Shown: one piece after another, positions 33,921-43,937 of the stretch
How positions within the stretch are numbered: position 1 is the stretch's first letter
Layout of the letters: each line of letters starts with the position of its first letter
NCBI RefSeq assembly: GCF_022953055.1
Contig: NZ_JALJEJ010000003.1
Span: 62,001-126,000 of the forward strand
From: Mucilaginibacter straminoryzae
GTDB taxonomy: Bacteria > Bacteroidota > Bacteroidia > Sphingobacteriales > Sphingobacteriaceae
Length of the DNA stretch: 64,000 nucleotides
Direction: 5' to 3'
Position numbers and translations under genes: made by a program
Notes under the pieces: model-generated
What the model saw: the letters and a program-made list of their open reading frames with translations, nothing else
Told to the model about the DNA's origin: nothing
The model's database searches: none

Positions 33921-35729
33921 TTACCAGCCCGGATTTTGAACAAGCTGTTTATCTGTGTTGATTTCTCCCTGCGGTATCGGGAAGAAATAGTTTTTCTTGC
34001 TGAATACGCGGTTTTCAATTGGTATTACGCCATAGAAATAAGGCAGTGGTGCCGGTGTCAAGCCGAAGATCAGTCCGTTGTCTGTCTGCGGTGCGATTTT
34101 CCAGCGGCGTACAGCAAAATAGCGGTCGTTCTCGAAAGATAACTCGATATGACGCTCTCTGCGGATCGCTTCACGCATGGCATCTTGTCCTGCCGGAACC
34201 GGGATAGACGTGCCATATTCGGGAATACCGGCACGGTTACGGATCAGGTTCAGGTACTTCACGATATCCGGGTCACCAGGGTTGCTTTCGTTTAATGCCT
34301 CTACGTAGTTCAGATAAATCTCTGCCAGTCGCAGCATCACCCATGAACGGTTGCCTTGCGTGCGGTCGCCGGTAGACATGTTTTTACGTACGATATATCC
34401 CGTTGTAGAATAGTCGTTACCACCAGTGGCCCGGCCAGAGTTTCCGTTTAGAAACAGCTCTGTGATCACATCCCCTACGTTAGTATCCAGCCACCTTCTT
34501 CCATTGTAAGTAATACCTACATAGAAACGCGGCTCACGATTAGCCCAGGCGCGATAAGTATCGCGGGGCTGATCATCATCTGGCGCCTGGAATTTCACGG
34601 TAGTACCATCGTTCACATAGCCGGACTGCGGGTCTGTTATCGGGCGACCGTTCTGGGTATAATAAGTGTCTACTATCCCTTGCGTTGCGGCAAGGCCACC
34701 AGAGCCGCGCACTTCATCCGGATAGCCGTTATGGTAAGGCGTAGTTTCGTATTGACGGCTACTTACCGAAGCACCGATCCTTGCGTAGATAATCTCCGGG
34801 TTCCAGTCATCTAACATCACATCCCGGCAGGACAAGTACGGGCTGAAATTACCATTCAGGTCATTTTTACGATACAGATTATAAATGCTCGGTACATATT
34901 TCGTGATGAAATCTTTAGCAGCATCAGCGGCTTTTTTCCATTTGTTTACATCGTACTGCTGATTGATCAGCACCTTACCGTCTTTGTTGGTTAAATCTTT
35001 AAACTCGGTATTACCATTAAACAGCGGACTTGCAGCATATAACAAAACTTCAGATTTCATTGCCAATGCAAAGCTGGAGGTAATGCGTCCGTAATTGTTA
35101 TCATTAGTCGGTTTTGCAGGCAAATCTTTCGCAGCTGCATCGAGCTCAGAGGTAACGTAATTCACACAATCATCAAATGTATTTCTTGGCAACTGCATAT
35201 CCTGCGTGGCTGCGTCAGGTTCAATTACCTGGTCGCCTAAAAGAATTACCGGCCCGTAGATCCGCATTAGGTAGAAATAATAAATAGCCCTTAATGCCCT
35301 CGCCTCTGCCTTATACTGAACTTTAAGGTTCGCGGGCAGATCAGTTACCCGGTCTGCATTTTGCATAAAGATGGTTGCCGAGCGTATACCCTGGTAGAAG
35401 TTGCGCCAGTAGTCGCCGACAAACCCGGATGAAGCGTCAAACGCACCGATGTTAATGCTGTTGGTAATTACAAAACTCCAATCATAATCCGCCTCGTCAG
35501 AAGCGCCAGTCCATGGCCCGGCATTGTTTAGCGAAGCAAACCGTTGAGCAGCCTCATCTGGTATTTGCGAGTAAACGTTAGCCAGAAATTGTTCTGCGGT
35601 ATTCCGGCTTTTAAAGGTTTCATCGAGTGTAAGCCTGTCGTCGGGTACCTGGTCAAAGTAATCTTTTTTACATCCGCTGAAGGCAGTAAGCAAAAGGACT
35701 GCAGCAGAAGTTAATATAACTTTTTTCAT
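33921..35729 (-). CDS. SusD/RagB family outer-membrane lipoprotein
   Basis: A 602-residue surface lipoprotein that forms the lid over the SusC pore and helps bind the nutrient. The start gives MKKVILTSAAVLLL; ten further upstream residues are possible. The lipobox is TAFSGC followed by KKDYF. The SusD N-terminal TPR region and C-terminal domain are evident (RALRAIYYFYLMRIYGPVIL, RLAEIYLNYVEALNE, IRRERHIELSFENDRYFAVRRWK). It immediately follows the SusC gene. Confidence 0.95.
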   Translation of the reverse strand: MKKVILTSAAVLLLTAFSGCKKDYFDQVPDDRLTLDETFKSRNTAEQFLANVYSQIPDEAAQRFASLNNAGPWTGASDEADYDWSFVITNSINIGAFDASSGFVGDYWRNFYQGIRSATIFMQNADRVTDLPANLKVQYKAEARALRAIYYFYLMRIYGPVILLGDQVIEPDAATQDMQLPRNTFDDCVNYVTSELDAAAKDLPAKPTNDNNYGRITSSFALAMKSEVLLYAASPLFNGNTEFKDLTNKDGKVLINQQYDVNKWKKAADAAKDFITKYVPSIYNLYRKNDLNGNFSPYLSCRDVMLDDWNPEIIYARIGASVSSRQYETTPYHNGYPDEVRGSGGLAATQGIVDTYYTQNGRPITDPQSGYVNDGTTVKFQAPDDDQPRDTYRAWANREPRFYVGITYNGRRWLDTNVGDVITELFLNGNSGRATGGNDYSTTGYIVRKNMSTGDRTQGNRSWVMLRLAEIYLNYVEALNESNPGDPDIVKYLNLIRNRAGIPEYGTSIPVPAGQDAMREAIRRERHIELSFENDRYFAVRRWKIAPQTDNGLIFGLTPAPLPYFYGVIPIENRVFSKKNYFFPIPQGEINTDKQLVQNPGW

Positions 35730-35762
35730 TCTCAGTTTCTTTAAAATAATCATCCCCATAGC

Positions 35763-38700
35763 TTAGTTAAATTGAAATTTCACTCCCAGTACCAGTGTTT
35801 TAACATTGGGGTAAGCAGTACCATTAAGGGTTCCAAGTTCAGGGTCCCATAGCTTGAAGCTGCTAAAGGTTAACAGGTTGTAACCCTCCAGGTAAACAGT
35901 AGAGCTTTTTACGCCCAAATTGCTCAGGAACGTTTTAGGCAGGTTGTAACCGAAGTCTAACGTCTTTAAACGGATGTAGCTGATATCTTTGAGCCACCAG
36001 GTGCTGAAAGGTGTATTATTAGCATTTTCTGCTTCGCCATAAGCTAACCGCGGATAGAAAACATTCTGGCTTGGATTCTCAGGTGTCCATCGGTCCGTGA
36101 TATTAGCATAAGCATTGCTGATACCGTTGTTGGTAGAAAACGGCTGAATAGCAGTGCCATAAAGCAGCCTGGTAGTTTTACCCGCACCCTGGAAGAAAGT
36201 ATTCAGATAGAAATTTTTATACTGCGCGTTAAAACCAAAGCCGAACACCAAAGCCGGGAAGTCACCGTCTGATATCTTCGTTTTATCGTAAGCATTGATC
36301 AGGCCGTCGCCGTTCAGGTCGCGGTATTTAATATCACCAGGCTTAACCTTGCTTTTATCACCCGGGACAGCACTACGGTCAATTTCGGCCTGGCTAGTAA
36401 ATAAGCCATCAGCAATGTATCCAAACACAGCAGTTGGTGTAGTACCGCGGGTATTCATCCATGGGTAAGGCGGCGTTGGCTGATCATTTTCGATGATCTT
36501 AGATTTACTGTAAGTAACCGTACCACGCAGGTTCAGCAGGAATTTACCGATGTTGACATCACCCGTCAAGGTTGCATCTATGCCCTTGTTGTCTATCACG
36601 CCGATGTTTCCGAAAGGCGGTGTGGTTAAACCAACAAACGTTGGGATATTGGTTCGCTGCATCATTACGCCGGTCCGGTGTTCCTTAAACGCGTCGGCCG
36701 TCAGATTGATCTTATTAAATAGGGACAGGTCAACACCAAGGTTTTGCTTGTGTGATTTTGCCCATTTCGAATTTACTCCGTAAGTATCTACTGCAATACC
36801 GCTGATGCCGTTACGGTTAAGTCCGTACGTGTAACCTGCTGAACTGTTGTTTAGCACGGTCATGTAGCCAAATCTCGGACCTCCGCTGTCATCATAGCCA
36901 ACCAGACCATCTGAATAGCGCAGCTTGAACATAGAAAGGGTCGGTTTTAAAGATTTGAAAAATGGCTCTTCAGATAGTAACCATCCTATACCAAATGCAG
37001 GGAAAAGGCCGTAACGGTGTTCGGGTGCGAAATTTTCTGAACCATTATAACCGAGGTTAACTTCTGCAAAGTAGCGGTCTTTGAAAGAATAGGTACCACG
37101 GGCAGCATATCCTCTTTCGCGGTGAGGGATAAAGCTGATGTAACTGCTGGCCGGGTAATTAGTTACCTCTCTTTGGTTATACAAGAGTAAACCGCCTACA
37201 TGGTGTTTACCAAAGGTATGATCATAGTTTAAAGACGACTGCCAGTAGATGGCATAACTTCCGGAGCTGTTAGAGCTGAAGTTAAGGAAATTACCAGAAC
37301 CGGTGTAGGTTTTCACCAGGTTAAGCGTGCCATCGGCATTATATGGCTTGTTGCTGTCTGCCAGATACGTATCCGGATCTTTACTCCGTTTAATGGTGTA
37401 GCCATTGCCGGTATCGTACGAAAACAGCGTGTTGAAATTTAAACCGGGAACCCAAAAGCTTAGATCCTGGGTAAGGTTCATCTGTGAATTGATCTGGCTG
37501 TTATATTCTGTAGAGTAACCGGTTTGCGTTAGCTGACCGTAAGGGTTAGGTTCGCTACCGTTAGCTGTTTTCCCCGGAACGATGTTACCCGGATAGATCT
37601 TCGGATATTCCACTGGCGGAACAGTCAGCGCGTAACTGAAAATAGTGGAAGGGTCCTGTGATGGGTAGTTTCCCTTGCCCACAAAACCACGTGCACCTAC
37701 CGCCAGTTTGGTGGTTTTGGTGATCTGCAGATCGAGGTTGGTAACGAAGTTATACCTGTTGTAACTGATTCCCGAATTGTAAGTCTGTAGGTTATCAGTA
37801 TTTAACAGACCGGTTTGGTTAAAATAGCTGGTAGAAACATAGTATGTCGCGCTTGGAACACCGCCTGTCACATGCAGGTTTGCCCTGCGCTGACGGTTGT
37901 AGGTTTTAAACAATTCGTCAACCCAGTTTACATCTGGGTACAGCAGCGGGGCTTTCCCTGAAACCGTATTATTGATATAATCCTGGGTGTATTTGGCTGC
38001 CTGGCCTCTGGTGGTCAGTGCCTCATTCACCATATTCATGTAGGTGTTGCCGTCGGCCATTTTAGGGATTTTGGTAAATGAACCAACACCCTCGTAATAG
38101 TCAGCATTGATTTTCGGTTTACCGGCCTTACCCCTCTTGGTTTGAACTAACACAACGCCGTTTGCACCTCTAACACCATATACTGCCGTTGCAGAGGCGT
38201 CTTTAAGAATGGTGAACGACTGAATATCTTCGATATCAATATTATTAATGCTGCGCTCAACGCCATCTACCATAATCAGCGGGCTGATATTAGTACTGCT
38301 GACAAAGTTAGACATGCCCCGGATGTAAATATCTGCACCATCTTTACCCGGAAGCCCGGAACGTTGTATACCAACCACACCCGATACCCTACCCGCAAGT
38401 AACGAGGTAACGCTTGCTACCGGTTGCTTCAGGTCTTCTACATCAACTGTAGACTGCGCGCCGATAAGGCTGATCTTCCGTTGCGTACCGTAGGCCACTA
38501 CTGCAACTTCTTTCAGTTCGCTTTGTGGGGCGGGCTCCAGTTTAACATCAACAACTTTTTGGTCGCCCACTGTGATCTCCTGGGTTTTATAACCAACGAA
38601 GGAAAAGACAAGGACTTCCGTATTGTCATTGATCTGAACCTGGTAATTACCCCGGATGTCTGTTATAGCGCCACGGTCTGTACCCTTTACCTTTACGGTT

Positions 38701-39149
38701 ACGCCGGGTAAAACCTGCCCTTTTTCATCAATAACTTTACCGGTTAGAATCCGCTGCGCATTTAGCTGATTTTGTTTTTTTAAATCGAATTTAATCAGGA
38801 TCTCATCGTCCAGTACAGTGTAGGTGAACGGAACTTTTTGCAATAGCTGCTCCAGCAGTTCGCCCAGCTGTTGATTTTTGGCTGTAACAGATACTTTCAC
38901 CCTGCTATTGGTAACAGTTCCATTGTAAGTAAATTTCACGTTAGTTGCCGCAGAGATATCGTCAAGGGCTTCGCTAAGCCTCTCGCTTTTGAGATTGATG
39001 GTGACGCGCTTGTTCAAAACTTCTTGCGCCATTGACACTGTAGCAGAAACGTTTAAGGTAGTAAATAAGATTACTGATAACACCAAGGTGCTGACCTTCA
39101 TAAATAGAATAAGCTTTTGCGCCCAGTTGCTGGGTACAATATTTTTCAT
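35763..39149 (-). CDS. SusC/RagA TonB-dependent receptor with STN domain
   Basis: A 1,128-residue outer-membrane transporter driven by TonB. The signal peptide is followed by a secretin/TonB N-terminal (STN) signalling domain (about 48-120), a carboxypeptidase-regulatory-like beta domain (about 135-212, GKVIDEKGQVLPGVTVKVKG), the plug (GVVGIQRSG and YGVRGANGVVLVQTKRG) and a long beta-barrel ending in a C-terminal Phe-x-Phe-Asn. STN marks receptors that signal to FecR-type anti-sigma factors, and such a gene lies directly upstream. The substrate is inferred from the operon: mannose-containing glycoprotein material. Confidence 0.96.
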   Translation of the reverse strand: MKNIVPSNWAQKLILFMKVSTLVLSVILFTTLNVSATVSMAQEVLNKRVTINLKSERLSEALDDISAATNVKFTYNGTVTNSRVKVSVTAKNQQLGELLEQLLQKVPFTYTVLDDEILIKFDLKKQNQLNAQRILTGKVIDEKGQVLPGVTVKVKGTDRGAITDIRGNYQVQINDNTEVLVFSFVGYKTQEITVGDQKVVDVKLEPAPQSELKEVAVVAYGTQRKISLIGAQSTVDVEDLKQPVASVTSLLAGRVSGVVGIQRSGLPGKDGADIYIRGMSNFVSSTNISPLIMVDGVERSINNIDIEDIQSFTILKDASATAVYGVRGANGVVLVQTKRGKAGKPKINADYYEGVGSFTKIPKMADGNTYMNMVNEALTTRGQAAKYTQDYINNTVSGKAPLLYPDVNWVDELFKTYNRQRRANLHVTGGVPSATYYVSTSYFNQTGLLNTDNLQTYNSGISYNRYNFVTNLDLQITKTTKLAVGARGFVGKGNYPSQDPSTIFSYALTVPPVEYPKIYPGNIVPGKTANGSEPNPYGQLTQTGYSTEYNSQINSQMNLTQDLSFWVPGLNFNTLFSYDTGNGYTIKRSKDPDTYLADSNKPYNADGTLNLVKTYTGSGNFLNFSSNSSGSYAIYWQSSLNYDHTFGKHHVGGLLLYNQREVTNYPASSYISFIPHRERGYAARGTYSFKDRYFAEVNLGYNGSENFAPEHRYGLFPAFGIGWLLSEEPFFKSLKPTLSMFKLRYSDGLVGYDDSGGPRFGYMTVLNNSSAGYTYGLNRNGISGIAVDTYGVNSKWAKSHKQNLGVDLSLFNKINLTADAFKEHRTGVMMQRTNIPTFVGLTTPPFGNIGVIDNKGIDATLTGDVNIGKFLLNLRGTVTYSKSKIIENDQPTPPYPWMNTRGTTPTAVFGYIADGLFTSQAEIDRSAVPGDKSKVKPGDIKYRDLNGDGLINAYDKTKISDGDFPALVFGFGFNAQYKNFYLNTFFQGAGKTTRLLYGTAIQPFSTNNGISNAYANITDRWTPENPSQNVFYPRLAYGEAENANNTPFSTWWLKDISYIRLKTLDFGYNLPKTFLSNLGVKSSTVYLEGYNLLTFSSFKLWDPELGTLNGTAYPNVKTLVLGVKFQFN

Positions 39150-39239
39150 ATATTCACTTCATAAAATGTTAATAAATGAGCTTACACTCTGGCCGCCAAA
39201 CCAATTGAGTGAAAGCTGATGACAACGACATTTTGATTT

Positions 39240-39268
39240 CCGCACAGGCCCTGCCAGGGGCCTTGCGG
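39240..39268 (-). terminator. GC-rich stem-loop between fecR and susC
   Basis: CCGCA-C-AGGCCC pairs with GGGCCT-TGCGG around a short loop, with one bulge. No T-run follows on the minus strand, so it may be a processing or stability element rather than a terminator. Confidence 0.45.
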
Positions 39269-39291
39269 ATTATTAGATGTAAACCTCTACT

Positions 39292-40269
39292 TCAATTACA
39301 ACCTCCCCCCTTTATAATGAATGTACCATTATGTTGTGTAAGCCGGGCATTTACTACCGTTGCTAATTTTTTAAGAAAAGTTTCTTTACTTTCTGTTGGT
39401 TTTAGCCTGCCGTAGAACAGGCACTTTGATACCCTGCCCTCGGCTTTTACATCGGCGTTATAAACCCGGTTAAAATCTTCCAGCACTTCTGCTACCGGTA
39501 TATTATTGTATTCGTAGAAACCTTCGCGACGCGCAAGAACGGCCTTCGGATTGTCTATTTTTTCTACTTTGGTAATACCTGAATTCTTGAAGTAGGACAC
39601 CATGTGATTAGGCATTAGCTGGGCTGCCGACTTTCCGTCTGAGAAGGCTACCTTTCCGGTTAATAAGGAAACGGTCATCATCGGCTTGCTTTTCAGCGCC
39701 GTGATATTGAAAGTAGTGCCTAAAACTTTTGTGCTGGTTTTGCCAATATGAACAATGAACGGATGCTTGTGGTCTTTGGCAATATCAAAGAATGCCTCGC
39801 CCTCGAATTTGACTTCCCGTTTGGCCAACCCTGTAAATGCTGCCGGATAAATAAGTTTACTACCTGCGCTTAACCAAATCACGGAGCCATCCGTAAGCTT
39901 TACAATTTTTCTTTCGCCATTATGGGTTTCAACGGTGTTATAGGCGTTAAGCTGCTGGTCTGCAGTTTGATTTTTAGCTTTATGAAAGAAAGCGCCAACC
40001 AGTATTACTAATATAATAGCCGCGGCCGCGGTGATCCGGTAGTAAATTTTACGGTATCTGCCTTTATTTTCCTGCTTAAAAAGCTGCTGCCTAATGCCGA
40101 AGATTATCCGCTCCTTAGCCTCTTTTTCTTCCTGTTCGCTTTCGTAAGGTAAAACAAGTTCTTCGCCGTCCTTTACCTGGTACCACTTCAAAAGGTCTTC
40201 TTTTTCAGCCTTGGTAGCAGTTCCCGACAGGTACTTCTTAATTAACTCTTTCAGACGTTGTTCTTCCAT
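39292..40269 (-). CDS. FecR family anti-sigma factor
   Basis: A 325-residue inner-membrane regulator. The N-terminal cytoplasmic part (LIKKYLSGTATKAEKEDLLKWY) holds the sigma factor. One membrane helix lies at about residues 77-96. The periplasmic FecR domain follows (GSVIWLSAGSKLIYP, EVKFEGEAFFDIAKDHKHPF) with a C-terminal DUF4974-like part (NNIPVAEVLEDFNRVYNADV) that contacts the receptor STN domain. It is placed between the ECF sigma gene and the STN-type susC. Confidence 0.94.
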   Translation of the reverse strand: MEEQRLKELIKKYLSGTATKAEKEDLLKWYQVKDGEELVLPYESEQEEKEAKERIIFGIRQQLFKQENKGRYRKIYYRITAAAAIILVILVGAFFHKAKNQTADQQLNAYNTVETHNGERKIVKLTDGSVIWLSAGSKLIYPAAFTGLAKREVKFEGEAFFDIAKDHKHPFIVHIGKTSTKVLGTTFNITALKSKPMMTVSLLTGKVAFSDGKSAAQLMPNHMVSYFKNSGITKVEKIDNPKAVLARREGFYEYNNIPVAEVLEDFNRVYNADVKAEGRVSKCLFYGRLKPTESKETFLKKLATVVNARLTQHNGTFIIKGGGCN

Positions 40270-40340
40270 AAGGGGAGTAATTATATGGAAGTACTCTATA
40301 ATTAAGTTTACCCTTAGTTCGAATTAAAAAAAAGTTAAAT

Positions 40341-40380
40341 TTTTAAAAACAAATAGCCGGTGCGGTGGTAACGGCTATTT
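40341..40380 (-). terminator. Terminator of the ECF sigma gene
   Basis: AAATAGCCG pairs with CGGCTATTT (nine bases, twelve-base loop), followed on the minus strand by a T-rich run, between the sigma stop and the fecR start. fecR would therefore need its own promoter or read-through. Confidence 0.65.
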
Positions 40381-40394
40381 ACAGAGCAGAAATG

Positions 40395-40967
40395 TTACCG
40401 GTATTTAACAAAAAGCACCAGAACTAAAATCTCTTTCAGGTTCAGCCTTAACACCTTCAAGGCTTTAGTAAGATGCGCCTCTACTGTTTTTTCGCTCAAC
40501 GACATTTCTTCGGCAATTTCCTTAATGTTTAGTCCTTCGTGTCTGCTTTTCAGATATACATACCGGCACTTTTCTGGTAAACGCTCAACAATACCATTGA
40601 TATAATCTTCCAGAAATTTAGCTTGTAAAATATCTTCCGGTAGGGCAGATGAACTGTTGAAGGAAAAACCGGCGAGCAACCGTTCGCGGCGGTTAGTATT
40701 AAAGGTGTGTTTAAATACAGAGAATTTGATCGCGGTAGCTAAATACCCCTCCAGCGAGTTGATCTTTACTTTATCCTTGCGGTTCCATAAACTCACAAAA
40801 ACTTCCTGTACGATCTCTTCAGAAAGAAATTTGTCTTTAGTGTGCCGGTAAGCTAAGGCCAGTAACGGTTTCCAGTAACGATTGTAAACTTCAGTGAAAG
40901 CCCCTTCGTCGCCGCAAATAAATTGCTGTAGAACTTCTTCGTCAGAAAGTTTGTTAACAGGAGCCAT
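40395..40967 (-). CDS. ECF sigma factor (Bacteroidota PUL type)
   Basis: A 190-residue ECF sigma factor of the family found beside FecR in PULs. Region 2 contains AYRHTKDKFLSEEIVQEVFVSLWNRKDKV. Region 4 contains LPEKCRYVYLKSRHEGLNIKEIAEEMSLSEKTVEAHLTKALKVLR. By the established trans-envelope model, substrate binding to the SusC/SusD pair is relayed via STN to FecR, which frees this sigma to transcribe the operon. Confidence 0.94.
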   Translation of the reverse strand: MAPVNKLSDEEVLQQFICGDEGAFTEVYNRYWKPLLALAYRHTKDKFLSEEIVQEVFVSLWNRKDKVKINSLEGYLATAIKFSVFKHTFNTNRRERLLAGFSFNSSSALPEDILQAKFLEDYINGIVERLPEKCRYVYLKSRHEGLNIKEIAEEMSLSEKTVEAHLTKALKVLRLNLKEILVLVLFVKYR

Positions 40968-41179
40968 TCAAGATTTTAACTAAGCCAATTTATTAAAATT
41001 GTTAGATATAATCATACAAAATTCATAAAAGGCTTAGAAAAATTTCAAAAAAGTAACAGTAATCTTACTAAATCAGAAAGTACGCGAAAAAATGAGTTGA
41101 TTAGACACTATCAATAGTGATCATATACGTTAAAAACGACCAACCATTTATTTATAGACGCTCTCAGTTTGCTTTTCTC

Positions 41180-42574
41180 TCAAAAAGAGTTAGAAAGCCA
41201 TTTCAGATATTGGATAGTTTTGATGCGCTTGGTGTAGTAATCATTTAATTTCTCTTGTGTGTCCAGCACTTTTTGCTCGCGGGAATTCACCATAAATACC
41301 GAGCTCTCCCCCAACCTGAACTTAAATTCCTCACCGTTTAGTAAGGCCTGGTTATTCTTCTGAATCTCTGAGTTGAACTTGATCTGGTTTTCTATATTAT
41401 AATAGTCGTTGCGGTAATTGTTCCATTTTACTGTCAGCGTGTTTTGTTTATCCAGCAAAGCAAAACGGGCTTCCTGTAATTTTAATTTTGCCAGGCTATA
41501 AGCTGCCCTCTGCTTGGTGAAGGTAAGCGGCATGGCAACAGTAAAGCCAAACTTCTGATTATTCCCTATCCAGGAAGAATTGATGTTCTGGAAAATATTA
41601 CGGCCGGTATTTAAAACGCCGAGGTTAAAGTTAAGCGTTGGTTTTACCTCTTCTAACTTTAAGCGCCGTTCTACATCCAATTGGTTAAGTTTCAGGTTAT
41701 AATTTCTTACCTCCGGATGGGTTTCTGCAACGGTCGCGGCATCTTTATTCAGCAATGAATCTGGTCTGGCCACTTTGATCAGTGTGGTATCCGGCACCAC
41801 GTTTACTTTGCTCAGGTCCACTAAAGAAAGCCCTTCCTGCCACATATAACTGGCCAGCTCATTTTTACGATTAAGCAATACCAATTGATATTCTGTTAGT
41901 TTCTGCTGACGGCTTTGAAGCAGGGTTAGCGCTTCCAGGGTATCGATGGCCGGCTTATCGCCGTTTTTATAAAGCAACCTGGTACCTTCAAAGCGCACTT
42001 TTGCTAATTCTACCGCTTTCTCATAAATACGGCTGTTTAAATAAGCATTTAACCACTCAGAGTAGGTACCGGTGGCAGACATAAACAAATCATTTAGCAT
42101 TTGCCTTTGTTCATTGGCTGCTACACCGGCATATATATTCGCCTGTTTTATAGCCGCACGACGCTCATCTAAAAATAACCCTTTCCCCAACGGCATGCTG
42201 ATGCCCAAATAACCCAAGCCATCTTTAGGCGTTTTATTTTCGGGGTTTACATAATCTCCCGTCACCTTAGCATAGCTGCCTTTTAAATCTATACCATACC
42301 ATAACGGTACCTTCACTTCGGGCGTTACATAGTCATAGTAAGTTTTCCCCCCGAATATCTTCCGGTCCTGGTCTACCTCAAGCTTGGGATCGAAACCACC
42401 CAGGGCTTGTCTTTTCGTAAGCTTTGCTTTATCCTCATTTAGCCTGGCCTGTAATGCAAGCGGGTGATACTGCTTAACAATAGCCAGATATTCATCCAGT
42501 GTCAGCACCTTATCCTGGGCAAACACGGTAATGAAAGGGAGAAGCAGTATAATTGTTAAAACTATTCGCTTCAT
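41180..42574 (-). CDS. TolC family outer-membrane channel
   Basis: A 464-residue TolC-like protein with a signal peptide (to about residue 20, ending VFAQ). It has no lipobox. Long coiled helices and outer-membrane-efflux repeats are present (for example LAKVRFEGTRLLYKNGDKPAIDTLEALT). It is the last gene of a tight string and overlaps the HlyD-type gene by four bases. It supplies the exit channel for the adaptor and the odd ABC protein upstream. Confidence 0.9.
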   Translation of the reverse strand: MKRIVLTIILLLPFITVFAQDKVLTLDEYLAIVKQYHPLALQARLNEDKAKLTKRQALGGFDPKLEVDQDRKIFGGKTYYDYVTPEVKVPLWYGIDLKGSYAKVTGDYVNPENKTPKDGLGYLGISMPLGKGLFLDERRAAIKQANIYAGVAANEQRQMLNDLFMSATGTYSEWLNAYLNSRIYEKAVELAKVRFEGTRLLYKNGDKPAIDTLEALTLLQSRQQKLTEYQLVLLNRKNELASYMWQEGLSLVDLSKVNVVPDTTLIKVARPDSLLNKDAATVAETHPEVRNYNLKLNQLDVERRLKLEEVKPTLNFNLGVLNTGRNIFQNINSSWIGNNQKFGFTVAMPLTFTKQRAAYSLAKLKLQEARFALLDKQNTLTVKWNNYRNDYYNIENQIKFNSEIQKNNQALLNGEEFKFRLGESSVFMVNSREQKVLDTQEKLNDYYTKRIKTIQYLKWLSNSF

Positions 42575-43926
42575 TTCTTCTTTTTCTCCGCGTCTTTATC
42601 CTTGTTAGCAGCCTCTGGTTTATAGAAATCTGCCGGGAAGCCGTTGATCTGCCGCCACAGCTCGTACCAGATAGGTACATTGTTCAGCAGCGCGATGGCT
42701 TTACAGCCTGTGCCGTACCTTACGTTTTGCGGCCATGGTTTAGAACTTTCGTCGGGTTTTACCCATACCTTGAACTTACCTGTAGCATCGATACTATTAT
42801 CTACGACAGCAACCCTGCCGGTAAATAGGCCATAAGAAGCGCTTGGCCAGCCCGAAAATACGATAGCGGGAAAACCATCGAACTGCAACCTTACAATCTG
42901 GCCGTTCTGAATCAGCGGCAGATCATTAGGTTCTACACTGATCTCTACCGCCTTGCTAAAGTCCTGCGGGACGATGTTCAATAATTTCTCGCCATCTTTT
43001 AATATTTCGCCGATACCTGCTTTTATACTTTGCAGTACCTGGCCGCTCTGCGGGGCAACGATATAGCGATAGCCCGAACGGGTGCGGTAATTAGAGAGCT
43101 GATTGCGTAGTTTGGCCGCTTCGCCTTCGCTGGTTGAAACCTGGGATAGTGCGGTAAACCGCTCCCCGTTTGTTTTAGAAAGCTTTTCGGTGTAATCCTG
43201 CTCTACGGCGGATAATTCTAACCGGATGTTGATCAGCTCATTTCGGCTGTTGTAATATTTATTCTCACTGCCGATTTTTTTTGCCTGCGCATCCTGGTAG
43301 TATTGCTGCTTTTGCTCCAGGTCTGTCAGTGATTTTAAACCCGCGTTATACAGCTCTTTCTGACGTTTTAACTGGGCATCAGATATTTTAAACTGATTGT
43401 TTGCGGCAGCCATGGCGTTACTGTCAGACTGTACCTGCAAGGTATATTGTTTAAGCTTGTTTCGTAATTGTTCCAGCTTCAGCCTTAAACTTTGTTCTAT
43501 GGCAGCCATCTGCTTATCGGCGGTACTTGCCTTATCGCGGTAAAAAGCAGCGGCCTCGGTCTTGGCTTTCAGTTGTTCTGCCGTTCTCTGGGTCAGTTCC
43601 GGGTCCAGATAGTCGTCCTTTACCTCGGCAATTTGTACCAGGGTATCGCCTTTTTTTACCCAGTTACCATCTTTCACATACCATTTTACAATTCGCCCCG
43701 GGATGATACTAACCACCTCTTGAGGGCGTTGCTGCGGATCTATTGCTGATACGACGCCCTTAGAACGGATGTTTTGCGTCCATGGCAAGAATAACACGAT
43801 GATGAGGATCACCAGGACGATAACAAACCAGCGGATGCGTTTAGGGCTATGTGAATTTCTTAGCGCAAGTTCGAAAGAACGATAGCGCGAGACAGTTTCT
43901 GAATCAAGATTTTTCTCTAAAAACAT
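42571..43926 (-). CDS. HlyD family secretion adaptor
   Basis: A 451-residue inner-membrane adaptor of the HlyD (type I secretion) class. It has a cytoplasmic N-terminus, one membrane helix (about 33-52), a lipoyl half (VSIIPGRIVKWYVKDGNWVKKGDTL), a long periplasmic coiled coil (about 90-290), the returning lipoyl half (IVAPQSGQVLQSIKAGIGEILKDGE) and a beta-barrel with a Lys-rich C-terminus (DKDAEKKKK). It is encoded 11 bases after the ABC protein and overlaps the TolC gene, giving a complete three-component export assembly. Confidence 0.92.
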   Translation of the reverse strand: MFLEKNLDSETVSRYRSFELALRNSHSPKRIRWFVIVLVILIIVLFLPWTQNIRSKGVVSAIDPQQRPQEVVSIIPGRIVKWYVKDGNWVKKGDTLVQIAEVKDDYLDPELTQRTAEQLKAKTEAAAFYRDKASTADKQMAAIEQSLRLKLEQLRNKLKQYTLQVQSDSNAMAAANNQFKISDAQLKRQKELYNAGLKSLTDLEQKQQYYQDAQAKKIGSENKYYNSRNELINIRLELSAVEQDYTEKLSKTNGERFTALSQVSTSEGEAAKLRNQLSNYRTRSGYRYIVAPQSGQVLQSIKAGIGEILKDGEKLLNIVPQDFSKAVEISVEPNDLPLIQNGQIVRLQFDGFPAIVFSGWPSASYGLFTGRVAVVDNSIDATGKFKVWVKPDESSKPWPQNVRYGTGCKAIALLNNVPIWYELWRQINGFPADFYKPEAANKDKDAEKKKK

Positions 43927-43937
43927 ATCGGCTACTA

